A stretch of DNA of 6,843 nt from Oscillospiraceae bacterium. Lineage in GTDB: Bacteria > Bacillota > Clostridia > Oscillospirales > Ruminococcaceae. The stretch spans positions 1 through 6,843 of the forward strand of contig JAAVIG010000232.1 of the NCBI GenBank assembly GCA_014796735.1, in the 5' to 3' direction. A model generated the notes under the pieces. It saw nothing but the letters and a program-made list of their open reading frames with translations, had not been told where the DNA came from and did not search any database. The position numbers and the translations under genes are program-made. Positions 1 to 5,197 of this stretch are shown in pieces (position 1 is the stretch's first letter; the number at the start of each line of letters is the position of its first letter).

Positions 1-235
1 CCGCCCTTGCCGCCTTTTTAAGATTCAGCTCCTTTAAAACGGGAAGAACAAACACATAGTAATTGTTACCGCCCTTTGTAACAAGTGTCTTAAACACCCT
101 CTCGGGTGCCTGACCCAGAAGCCTTGCCACCGTTTCGCCGTCCGGCGGTTCCTTTCCGTGAGGATAGCTGTGAGATTCATAGCTTATTTTGTTTTGTTCA
201 AGTATGCGCATAGCGTTTGTTTTAGCTTCTGCCAT
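1..235 (-). CDS. ybaK: YbaK/EbsC-family Cys-tRNA(Pro) deacylase, N-terminal part (runs off left edge)
   Basis: Translating the minus strand from the ATG at 235 gives 78 residues that stay open to the window edge; the family is about 155-165 residues, so roughly half is present. The start MAEAKTNAMRILE, the block LGQAPERVFKTLVTKGG (residues 40-56) and NYYVFVLPVLKELNLKKAA (58-76) are typical of the YbaK/EbsC branch. These cytoplasmic enzymes hydrolyse Cys-tRNA(Pro), which prolyl-tRNA synthetase makes by mistake. The Lys of the VFKTLV motif (K49) matches the residue essential for activity in the Haemophilus enzyme (family knowledge). An RBS (GAAGGGG on the minus strand, about 244-250) sits at good spacing before the ATG. 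The gene is divergent from the DtxR-type gene and has its own promoter at 263-291. It could instead be a related INS/ProXp-type editing protein, but the motif set favours YbaK. Confidence 0.9.
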   Translation of the reverse strand, partial: MAEAKTNAMRILEQNKISYESHSYPHGKEPPDGETVARLLGQAPERVFKTLVTKGGNNYYVFVLPVLKELNLKKAARA

Positions 236-262
236 TATGATTTCCCCTTCTGTATAAATTTA

Positions 263-291
263 TTTATAAAAAATGTTAAAAAATCTTGCAA
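263..291 (-). promoter_or_regulatory. Sigma-A-type promoter of the ybaK-like gene
   Basis: On the minus strand TTGCAA (286-291) and TATAAA (263-268) are separated by exactly 17 bp. This places the transcription start near 256, about 20 nt before the ATG at 235. The region is very AT-rich, which raises the chance of fortuitous matches, but spacing and position both fit. Confidence 0.6.
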
Positions 292-314
292 AATTTAATT
301 AAATATGTTAAAAT
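286..314 (+). promoter_or_regulatory. Possible divergent promoter for the DtxR-type gene, sharing the -35 box
   Basis: TTGCAA (286-291) is its own reverse complement, so it can serve as a -35 box in both directions. On the plus strand it is followed after 17 bp by TAAAAT (309-314). Transcription would start near 321 and run through the palindromic element at 329-490 before reaching the regulator gene. The -10 box is imperfect and the surroundings are AT-rich, so this is tentative; a promoter inside the palindromic element is also possible. Confidence 0.35.
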
Positions 315-328
315 TATATATTAGTATA

Positions 329-490
329 AGAACTTGTTCCAATAGGAGTGGTGTGCGGATTTTCGAGCGAATTTTTTTGTGATCAAGGAAGAAAAACGCA
401 GGAATACTTGATGTATTTCAAGTTTTTCTGACGCAGAGCACGGAAAATTTCGTCGAAAAGACGTGCGCCAATCCTATTGGAACATGTTCT
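329..490. repeat. MITE-like 162-bp palindromic element with terminal inverted repeats
   Basis: The left end AGAACTTGTTCCAATAGGA (329-347) matches the reverse complement of the right end (472-490) at 18 of 19 positions. Imperfect complementarity continues inward for roughly another 30 bp (for example ATTTTCGAGCGAA against its counterpart near 445-460). The centre also folds: CAGGAA and ACTTGA (399-411) pair with TCAAGT and TTTCTG (418-430) around a 6-nt loop. The whole unit can therefore form one long hairpin as DNA or RNA. It has no coding capacity, is richer in GC than the flanking DNA, and lies neatly between two divergent genes. No clear target-site duplication is visible. Size and architecture fit a miniature inverted-repeat element; a purpose-built leader structure is the alternative. 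Confidence 0.75.
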
Positions 491-505
491 AAGCTTACCG
501 AATAT

Positions 506-512
506 AGAGGGG
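506..512 (+). promoter_or_regulatory. Ribosome binding site that fixes the start of the DtxR-type gene
   Basis: AGAGGGG lies 9 nt before ATG 522 and lies outside the palindromic element. The upstream in-frame TTG at 477 falls inside the element's terminal repeat and has no such site, so 522 is the likely start. Confidence 0.8.
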
Positions 513-521
513 ATCATAAAT

Positions 522-932
522 ATGGATATACAGCGTTCCGGCGAAGACTACTTGGAGACCATATATATTTTGCATAACCGCACGGGTTATGTAAGGTCAA
601 TTGATATAGCCACGGAAATGGGGTACTCTAAGCCCAGCGTCAGCAAAGGAATGAGTATTCTCCGCGAGCTGGGATATATCAATATGGCGGCGGACGGACA
701 GATAAAGCTCACCAAAACGGGACTTAAGCGCGCTCAGGAGGTTTACGCCCGTCATCTGCTCATACGCGAATTCTTCATTAAAAAGCTGGGAGTAAACCCC
801 ACCACCGCGGAAATTGACGCCTGCAAGGTGGAACACGTTATCAGCGAGGAAACATATTTAAGGCTTCGCGACTTTATGAGCGAGTCCTTGTCGGCGGAAA
901 CCGCGGAGGAAACCAAAAAGGCGGCCAAATAA
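522..932 (+). CDS. DtxR/MntR-family metal-dependent transcriptional regulator (two-domain form)
   Basis: The product is 136 residues, close to B. subtilis MntR (142), and lacks the C-terminal SH3-like/FeoA domain of full DtxR. Residues 6-65 form the winged helix-turn-helix (SGEDYLETIYIL, then IATEMGYSKPSVSKGMSILRELGYI, then LTKTG); residues 70-120 form the helical metal-binding and dimerisation domain. By comparison with known members the likely metal ligands are D9, E12, H78, C101, E104 and H105 (C-K-V-E-H). D9 is MntR-like (D8), whereas C101 is DtxR-like (C102; MntR has Glu there), so the preferred metal, Mn or Fe, cannot be told from sequence. The acidic ligand expected four residues after H78 is R82, with E83 next to it. 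The tail is Ala/Glu/Lys-rich. It probably represses metal-uptake genes elsewhere; no transporter is adjacent. The upstream TTG start was rejected because it lies in the repeat. Confidence 0.9.
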   Translation: MDIQRSGEDYLETIYILHNRTGYVRSIDIATEMGYSKPSVSKGMSILRELGYINMAADGQIKLTKTGLKRAQEVYARHLLIREFFIKKLGVNPTTAEIDACKVEHVISEETYLRLRDFMSESLSAETAEETKKAAK

Positions 933-954
933 CAAAACTATGCGGACGGACCGA

Positions 955-1587
955 TCACCGACAAATCAGCTCGGTAAAAGATATTTCGGTTAAATTTACC
1001 GTATCCCCGGGATCTACCGCCGCGGATACGGTATACTTGTCAGCGGAGAAGATCCGACAGTGGTTTTTTCCCGTTTCCACGGTCTTAAAGCCCCGAGAAA
1101 AGCCCAATCCGCTTTTTTTCACTATGCTTTCCTTTTTGCACCAAAGCTTCAGTAAAAACCGCTGTTTGTCCTTTGCTTCCCGAAATTCCTCCAATTCAAG
1201 ATCGCTGCATATCCTTAAAGCGATATTTTCGTTTACGCGCCGATCATCCATTATGTCAACGCCGATCTCCTTTTTCGATACCGCCGCCGCCACCGCCGTT
1301 TTGCAGTGGCTTATGCTGAAAAAAACATCTATATCCGAATAATAAGGCTTTCCGTACTTTCCATATGTAAACCGAGCGGTATCCGATAAACCGAACCGCT
1401 CAAGGGTAAGCTTCTGAAGAAGCAAATAGGAAAAGGTTCCTTCAATTCTTGCCGATAAAGCCCTTTTTTCAACATACTCTCTGCGCCATCCGGGAAGCCT
1501 GTCCATAGCAAGCTTAATGTGATCCTCGGTTATACCCTCAGTGACCGAGACATATATTTCCGTGCCGTCCAAAGCCTTATCCTCCAT
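955..1587 (-). CDS. Sfp-type 4'-phosphopantetheinyl transferase
   Basis: This 210-residue protein carries the Sfp/Gsp/HetI signature: GKPYY (79-83), FSISH (90-94), GVDI (109-112), and LWCKKESIVKKSGLGF (148-163). It transfers phosphopantetheine from coenzyme A to a conserved Ser of carrier proteins in the cytoplasm. D111 and E153 correspond to Mg2+ ligands. The second acidic residue of the usual D-x-E motif is replaced by Met (M113); to my knowledge the human enzyme AASDHPPT also has Met there, so activity is not excluded. The length is slightly short of Sfp (224). An AGAGG site lies about 11 nt before the ATG, a somewhat wide spacing. The gene converges on the DtxR-type gene with a 22-bp gap and no obvious terminator. 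The 125 bp between it and the upstream deacetylase gene on the same strand contains no convincing promoter, so co-transcription is possible. No NRPS, PKS or ACP gene is in view, so the partner may be the general ACP. Confidence 0.9.
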   Translation of the reverse strand: MEDKALDGTEIYVSVTEGITEDHIKLAMDRLPGWRREYVEKRALSARIEGTFSYLLLQKLTLERFGLSDTARFTYGKYGKPYYSDIDVFFSISHCKTAVAAAVSKKEIGVDIMDDRRVNENIALRICSDLELEEFREAKDKQRFLLKLWCKKESIVKKSGLGFSRGFKTVETGKNHCRIFSADKYTVSAAVDPGDTVNLTEISFTELICR

Positions 1588-1712
1588 ATTTTTCTAAGCC
1601 TCTGTTATATCTTAAATCAACATGAAATTGAAATTATATATGCTTATAAAGCCTTTCTATCGGCAAATACCGAGGACTGAATGCCGTTCATTTTTTTAGC
1701 TCCCGCCGCGCT

Positions 1713-2651
1713 TCAATCCGTCAAGCCGTTTATATCGCCTATTGTAAATCCGTTGCTTTTCCAATAATCTATAACGTCTCCCAGAGCGTCGGAATTTGCC
1801 TTTGATACAGCGTGAAGAAGATATATTCCTCCGCTGTGAGTGGAAGAAGTTATTATATCGAAAGCTTCCGCGGCAGATGGCTGTTTATCGGCGTTCCAAT
1901 CCTGATAGGCAAAGCTCCAGAAAACGCTTGTGTAGCCCATGCTTTCGAGCTGTGACAGCGTTCTGTCACTGAACTCTCCCTTCGGAAAACGGAAAAGCGT
2001 CATTTCATATCCGAAATTATCCTTTACGTAATCGTGAAGTATCTTGACCTCCTCCGTCACCTCCGCTTCGGAGCATGAGGGAAAGCTTGGGTGAGAATAA
2101 CTGTGGTTTCCCACGGTGTGCCCCTCCGCTATCATTCTTTCCACAAGATCGGGAGCGGAAACGCAGTAGTCATAGGTAACAAAAAATGTCGCCTTTACCC
2201 CCGCTTTTTTAAGAGTATCGAGGATCGCGCCGGTATAGCCGTTTTCGTAGCCCTCGTCAAAGGTCAGATAAATATTTTTGCTTTCAGAATCGTCAATAAA
2301 CAGCGCGGAACGTCCGCCGTACTTTTCCTGCGCCTTTAACGCATCTATCGGTCTGCCAATGCCGTCCCTGTCATGTCCCAGGCCCCAGCCTATAAGAGTG
2401 TTGTCCGAGCCGCCGAGCGCCGCTACGCCTATTCTTTCGGCTCTCGCGTCGGCGGTTTTCAGACCGTTTAACGCGTCCTCATCAGGAAAAGTCTGAATGC
2501 CGTCTTTTAAAGTACTGTCAGAAGTGTTGGCGGAGTTATTGCCGCCGTTGTCATTGTTGTCATTGTTATCATTATTTTCGCTTGCGGTGCAGCCCGAAAG
2601 TGCCAGACCGCCCGCTATGATCAAAGAAAGTAATACAGCCTTGATTTTCAT
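1713..2651 (-). CDS. PdaA-like polysaccharide deacetylase lipoprotein (NodB domain)
   Basis: The 312-residue product starts with a lipoprotein signal peptide: K2/K4, a hydrophobic stretch (5-17) and a lipobox LSGC with C21 as the lipidated residue. An Asn/Asp-rich linker (26-45) follows. Residues 85-310 match the PdaA branch of the NodB deacetylases: the pre-domain IGWGLGHDRDG, motif 1 TFDEGYENGYT (130-140, D132 the likely catalytic base), motif 2 GNHSYSHPS (181-189, H183 and H187), motif 3 RFPKGEFS (221-228), motif 4 YQDW (249-252) and motif 5 YLLHAVS (277-283). PdaA enzymes remove N-acetyl groups from muramic acid on the way to muramic delta-lactam in spore cortex. E133 stands where canonical NodB enzymes have a metal-binding Asp; PdaA also deviates there. 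PdaA of B. subtilis is not a lipoprotein with a long linker, so this member probably acts on the outer face of the membrane. The RBS AAGGA (2661-2665) is well placed. The role in sporulation is inferred. Confidence 0.88.
   Translation of the reverse strand: MKIKAVLLSLIIAGGLALSGCTASENNDNNDNNDNGGNNSANTSDSTLKDGIQTFPDEDALNGLKTADARAERIGVAALGGSDNTLIGWGLGHDRDGIGRPIDALKAQEKYGGRSALFIDDSESKNIYLTFDEGYENGYTGAILDTLKKAGVKATFFVTYDYCVSAPDLVERMIAEGHTVGNHSYSHPSFPSCSEAEVTEEVKILHDYVKDNFGYEMTLFRFPKGEFSDRTLSQLESMGYTSVFWSFAYQDWNADKQPSAAEAFDIITSSTHSGGIYLLHAVSKANSDALGDVIDYWKSNGFTIGDINGLTD
2551..2577 (-). repeat. Three 9-bp tandem units coding for the Asn/Asp linker
   Basis: The plus strand reads TCATTGTTG, TCATTGTTA, TCATTATTT in tandem. 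On the coding strand these give an Asn-Asn-Asp-type repeat just after the lipobox of the deacetylase. Such slippage-prone units can change linker length without breaking the frame. Confidence 0.8.
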
Positions 2652-2772
2652 AAAAACATATCCTTTCAGCTTTGGCTTAACAAGTGTACATTACAAAAGC
2701 TTGTCTGAAAGTATTTTGCTGAAATATCCGCATATTATGCTTTTTTAAAGCTGTAAAATTCTTCAAATCCGC

Positions 2773-2798
2773 AAAAAAAATGACCGACAGATCGGTCA
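2773..2798 (-). terminator. Rho-independent terminator of ireB
   Basis: Read on the minus strand, TGACCGA, a 4-nt loop TCTG and TCGGTCA form a perfect 7-bp hairpin (2781-2798), directly followed by eight T residues (2773-2780). It lies about 52 bp after the ireB stop codon and ahead of the deacetylase gene, so it separates the two transcripts. Confidence 0.93.
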
Positions 2799-2802
2799 CT
2801 TC

Positions 2803-2838
2803 GCCCGCTGCACCCCCATAAAACGGGGCTTTTCGGGC
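2803..2838 (-). other. Second hairpin in the ireB 3' untranslated region
   Basis: GCCCG (2803-2807) pairs with CGGGC (2834-2838), and within it CCCC (2813-2817) pairs with GGGG (2825-2828). It lies between the ireB stop and the terminator and has no T-tract of its own. It may stabilise the transcript 3' end or slow polymerase before the terminator; the role is unknown. Confidence 0.55.
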
Positions 2839-2850
2839 ACACTTATCTTG

Positions 2851-3099
2851 TTATTCTTCACCGAGATAATTTCTTACCAAGGATTGCAGCAGCTCGTCGC
2901 GGTCAATATGTCTTATAAGACTGCGCGCGTTTTTATAAGTCGTAATATAAGTGGGATCCTCGGAAAGAATGTATCCAACCAACTGATTTATCGGATTATA
3001 GCCCTTTTCCTTAAGGGCTTCGTAAACGGTGCAAAGAATTTCTTTCATTTCGGATTCACGCTCGTCGCGAACCGAAAACGTCATTGTTTTTTCATGCAT
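2851..3099 (-). CDS. ireB: IreB / UPF0297 (YrzL) family regulatory phosphoprotein
   Basis: The 82-residue product contains the family hallmarks: KTMTF (4-8), EILCTVYEALKEKGYNPINQLVGYILSEDPTYI (20-52, with the near-invariant EKGYNPINQ..GY), KNARSLIR (56-63) and ERDEL-like DRDELL (66-71). In Enterococcus faecalis IreB is phosphorylated on N-terminal Thr residues by the PASTA Ser/Thr kinase IreK and affects cephalosporin tolerance; T5 and T7 here are the likely equivalents. I chose ATG 3099 because AGGAGGG (3106-3112) lies 6 nt upstream. An in-frame ATG at 3135 would add 12 residues that do not resemble the family and would overlap the leader structure. In most Firmicutes this gene lies between alaS and ruvX; here it is monocistronic, with its own promoter, long leader and terminator. 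Confidence 0.93.
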   Translation of the reverse strand: MHEKTMTFSVRDERESEMKEILCTVYEALKEKGYNPINQLVGYILSEDPTYITTYKNARSLIRHIDRDELLQSLVRNYLGEE

Positions 3100-3105
3100 G
3101 ATATT

Positions 3106-3112
3106 CCCTCCT
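3106..3112 (-). promoter_or_regulatory. Strong Shine-Dalgarno of ireB
   Basis: AGGAGGG on the minus strand is nearly fully complementary to the 16S rRNA tail and lies 6 nt from ATG 3099. It decides the start in favour of 3099 over the ATG at 3135, and lies 11 nt downstream of the leader structure at 3124-3216. Confidence 0.88.
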
Positions 3113-3123
3113 AACTGTTTTGA

Positions 3124-3216
3124 TACCAATCCCATTTTAGCCCGACCAATACACCCACGGGCTAAAGTGAGATTGCACCCGAAACACCAATCCCCTATTT
3201 TAAAAAGGGATTAGTA
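3124..3216 (-). promoter_or_regulatory. Structured ireB leader with competing stems (possible cis-regulatory RNA)
   Basis: The ends of this 93-bp segment pair as an imperfect stem: 3124-3140 with 3200-3216, about 14 Watson-Crick pairs, one G-U pair and two mismatches. Two other stems compete with it. TTTAGCCCG (3136-3144) pairs perfectly with CGGGCTAAA (3158-3166) around a 13-nt loop. AATCCC (3189-3194) pairs with GGGATT (3207-3212), the same GGGATT used by the outer stem. On the transcript GGGATTGGT occurs twice and ATTGGT three times. No T-tract follows, so it is not a simple attenuator; translational control of the nearby SD is possible. A small palindromic mobile repeat is the alternative. 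Confidence 0.5.
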
Positions 3217-3271
3217 AGAAATACAATTTCAAGGTGTGAAATTTCGTTGATATCCGATACTGTTTGTTTAT

Positions 3272-3300
3272 ATTATACACTAAAATTGATTTGGTTACAA
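3272..3300 (-). promoter_or_regulatory. Sigma-A-type promoter of ireB
   Basis: Minus-strand TTGTAA (3295-3300) and a perfect TATAAT (3272-3277) are separated by 17 bp. The predicted start near 3265 gives a leader of about 165 nt before ATG 3099. Confidence 0.78.
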
Positions 3301-3434
3301 GCCTTTTTTGAAAATTTTTTATTTTTTTGTCATATAACGAACAAAAGCACTGTATTTAGCTTTGCCTTTGTCGCTAAAACAAGTCAAAAACTTCCTCTTA
3401 AAAAATTTAACCGTTTTTTTAGGAAATATCACTA
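3301..3434. other. AT-rich intergenic stretch without visible gene
   Basis: Between the back-to-back promoters of ireB and the DivIVA-like gene lies AT-rich DNA with several T-runs. A short open frame here has no RBS, no recognisable motif and biased composition, so I see no gene. The A/T tracts could be intrinsically bent or bind regulators, but nothing specific is recognisable. Confidence 0.5.
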
Positions 3435-3463
3435 TTGAATTTATGACATTATATTGGTATAAT
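3435..3463 (+). promoter_or_regulatory. Sigma-A-type promoter of the DivIVA-like gene
   Basis: TTGAAT (3435-3440) and TATAAT (3458-3463) are separated by 17 bp. Transcription would start near 3470, giving a short leader with GGAGG (3484-3488) 5 nt before ATG 3494. Confidence 0.8.
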
Positions 3464-3493
3464 TAAATTGATAAAGTATACTTGGAGGTAATT

Positions 3494-5065
3494 ATGGCAT
3501 CAACAAAATCAAACACCGGCTCCGGCGCGGAATCCAACGGCGGTTTTAAAACTGCTGCATTTGGTTTTGATAAAAACGATGTAAATATGTACATCGCAGG
3601 TCTCAGAAAAAAAATGAAGAATATGGAGGAAGAGTTTGAGCAAAAGCTTGCCCAGGCTTTGGATAATCCTACCGCTTCAAACGACGTTCTAAAGCATGAG
3701 CGCGAGGTAATACGCGCGGAGACCGAAAAAATCTGGGGTGAAAAGCTTAACGAGCGAAATAATATACTAAAGCAGCAGCAAAACCGCATTAATGAGTTGG
3801 AAGAAGAGCTGAAAGTAAACAAGGATAAGGTGGAGTCGCTGCGCACTCAGCTTGCGGCCGCCACCTCTGACAGCGAATCTGACGCAGTTGTCAGCGCACG
3901 CGCTGCAAAGGCGTATATACAGTTTACCCGAGAACTGCGCAACATTTCAAGCTCGGTGGAAAAAACCTTGGTTGAAATGGAGCAGCGGTGGAAAGGTGAA
4001 TTTGGTGAGGCTATTAACGAAGCGCAGGAAAAAGAAGCCGTTTCTATGCCGTCCTCCGATACGGAAAAAGCTGCCGCAACTAAGAAAAACAAAAGCGATA
4101 TACTTGTCGCGGATATATCGGACGACAATTTAAGTGCGGCAGACGATCTGAATGTCGTCGAAGCTCAGCCCGTATCTGTCACCGAAAACAGCACCCCTGC
4201 TCCCGAAATTAAAATTGAAATCGACGACAGTCTGCTTGCCGAGCCCTTATCGGAGGAACCCGAAGCTGTTCCCGTGAAGCACGAAAAGACAACCGCTGCT
4301 TCAAAGACGGTCAGCAAAAAGGCCGAGCCTATACCTCAGCCCATAATGGACGATATTGATTCCGAGCTGCTTGCCGAGGAGCCAAAGCTACAGCCTCAGC
4401 CGGCTACCAAGGACGAGATAGACTCCGACCTCGGCTCATTGCTTATGGAGGAGGACAACCCCACAGAGGTTGAGCTTACGGCCGTTCCCTCACCCGCCGC
4501 GAAAGCCAAAAAAGCTGCCGCCGCTCCCAAAATGGATATAGACGATGATCTGAGCGCACTGCTTGCCGACGACATTTCAGACTTTCTTGTGGCTCCTTCG
4601 GACAATACCGTCGGTGCCGACGATGACTTTGAAAAGCTGTTGGCAGAGCCCGAAAATAAGATCGAGCACGGAGATGATCTGATTTTTGCCGACAGTGAGC
4701 CTAAGATCATGAAAGGCGAGGATCTAGACGCTACCCTGCTTTCGGATATTGTTATAAATCCCAACGAAAATATCGGCGACCTTGGAGAAATGATCAAGGA
4801 CAAAGAAAACACCGAACTGGAAGAATTTCAGGATCTGTTTGTTACCGCCTCCGATGATGGAGACAGAAACGACGGTCTGGGCATAGAAGTGGGAAATATC
4901 GACTTCGGTATGGAATCCGCCGATGAGCTTACCGAAAAAGCCAAGGAAGCCGCGAAAAACACCAAGAAAGAAGAAGATCTGTTTGATTTCTCTTTCCTTG
5001 CCGCGGATCCCGACGACGAAGAGGACGATATGAGCACCGACGTTTCTTTCTCGGGTATGCTGTAA
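3494..5065 (+). CDS. DivIVA-like N-terminus, coiled coil and long acidic repeat tail; function unknown
   Basis: The product has 523 residues from ATG 3494, preceded by GGAGG at 5 nt; a TTG 12 bp upstream overlaps that RBS and is unlikely. Residues 18-44 (FKTAAFGFDKNDVNMYIAGLRKKM) resemble the DivIVA/GpsB membrane-binding N-terminal motif 'GYDxxDVxxYI'. Residues 35-122 and 135-180 are charged heptad-like helices, probably coiled coil. From about 200 to the end the chain is acidic and probably disordered, with Pro/Ala/Lys-rich linkers (for example 335-346) between repeated I-D-[DS]-[DES]-L-x-x-L-L-[AM]-[DE] motifs. It ends in a very acidic segment (D505-D512) and STDVSFSGML. There is no signal peptide or membrane segment, so it is cytoplasmic. 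By analogy with DivIVA-like proteins it could be a polar or septal scaffold whose tail recruits partners many times over; this is inference. It is transcribed alone. No family name for the tail is recognised. Confidence 0.85.
   Translation: MASTKSNTGSGAESNGGFKTAAFGFDKNDVNMYIAGLRKKMKNMEEEFEQKLAQALDNPTASNDVLKHEREVIRAETEKIWGEKLNERNNILKQQQNRINELEEELKVNKDKVESLRTQLAAATSDSESDAVVSARAAKAYIQFTRELRNISSSVEKTLVEMEQRWKGEFGEAINEAQEKEAVSMPSSDTEKAAATKKNKSDILVADISDDNLSAADDLNVVEAQPVSVTENSTPAPEIKIEIDDSLLAEPLSEEPEAVPVKHEKTTAASKTVSKKAEPIPQPIMDDIDSELLAEEPKLQPQPATKDEIDSDLGSLLMEEDNPTEVELTAVPSPAAKAKKAAAAPKMDIDDDLSALLADDISDFLVAPSDNTVGADDDFEKLLAEPENKIEHGDDLIFADSEPKIMKGEDLDATLLSDIVINPNENIGDLGEMIKDKENTELEEFQDLFVTASDDGDRNDGLGIEVGNIDFGMESADELTEKAKEAAKNTKKEEDLFDFSFLAADPDDEEDDMSTDVSFSGML
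4109..5029 (+). repeat. Degenerate acidic-hydrophobic motif repeats in the protein tail
   Basis: About nine copies of a short motif occur in residues 206-512 of the DivIVA-like protein: ADISDDNLSAA (206-216), EIDDSLLAEPLSEEP (242-256), DIDSELLAEEP (287-297), EIDSDLGSLLMEED (308-321), DIDDDLSALLADD (348-360), ADDDFEKLLAEPE (375-387), HGDDLIFADSEP (392-403), GEDLDATLLSD (408-418) and EEDLFDFSFLAADPDDEE (493-510). Spacing varies from about 15 to 75 residues, as expected for linear binding motifs, not folded tandem domains. The DNA has diverged, so the conservation is at protein level. Confidence 0.7.
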
Positions 5066-5073
5066 ATAAATCA

Positions 5074-5121
5074 TAAGGCAACGCTGCGCTAAGTTCCCCG
5101 TTTTTGCGCGGCGTTGCCTAA
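5074..5121. repeat. 48-bp near-perfect palindrome after the DivIVA-like gene
   Basis: AGGCAACGCTGCGC (5076-5089) pairs with GCGCGGCGTTGCCT (5106-5119) over 14 positions with only one G-U pair, leaving a 16-nt loop. It starts 8 bp after the stop codon. No T-run follows on the plus strand, so a classical terminator is not clear, although the hairpin is strong enough to block exonuclease or act as a terminator of another kind. It is much more GC-rich than its surroundings and looks like a dispersed palindromic (REP-like) unit. Confidence 0.72.
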
Positions 5122-5138
5122 GTGCTTAATACTAATAT

Positions 5139-5167
5139 TTGACCAAAGTCAAAACAGTGATTATCTT
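5139..5167 (+). promoter_or_regulatory. Possible promoter of the fumarase beta gene
   Basis: TTGACC (5139-5144) and TATCTT (5162-5167) are separated by 17 bp. The -35 is good and the -10 weak. Transcription would start near 5174, leaving only about 20 nt before ATG 5194, right at the AAAGGA site; this short leader lowers confidence. Confidence 0.45.
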
Positions 5168-5173
5168 CGAAAG

Positions 5174-5197
5174 AAAGGAATGTTCAAAATCAGATGA
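5174..5197 (+). promoter_or_regulatory. Unusually distant RBS and five-codon upstream frame at the fumarase beta start
   Basis: The only SD-like sequence, AAAGGA (5174-5179), lies 14 nt from ATG 5194, more than the usual 5-10. An ATG at 5180 directly abuts it and opens a five-codon frame (MFKIR) whose TGA (5195-5197) overlaps the fumarase ATG as ATGA. This could couple translation, or be chance. No in-frame start exists further upstream before a stop. Confidence 0.35.

Noticed and set aside
477..521. TTG start that would extend the DtxR-type protein by 15 residues
   Set aside because: It lies inside the terminal inverted repeat of the palindromic element and has no RBS; the ATG at 522 has AGAGGGG at 9 nt and begins at the family's usual N-terminus.
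1670..1700. TGAA-TTCA mini-hairpin followed by seven T residues on the plus strand
   Set aside because: The stem is only 4 bp and there is no plus-strand gene for it to terminate; it lies just past the deacetylase stop codon on the opposite strand.
3100..3135. Upstream ATG adding 12 residues to IreB
   Set aside because: The family starts at MHEKTMTF-like sequence, the strong AGGAGGG lies between the two starts, and the upstream ATG overlaps the leader stem.
3124..3216. Transcription attenuator in the ireB leader
   Set aside because: None of the hairpins is followed by a T-tract on the minus strand, so translational control or a repeat element is more plausible.
3247..3438. 63-codon open frame on the plus strand between ireB and the DivIVA-like gene
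   Set aside because: No RBS, Phe/Lys-rich product typical of translated AT-rich DNA, and it overlaps the ireB promoter.
3463..5074. Several minus-strand and alternate-frame open frames within the DivIVA-like gene
   Set aside because: They are Ser-rich shadows of an Asp/Glu/Ala-rich coding strand, with no RBS and no recognisable domains.
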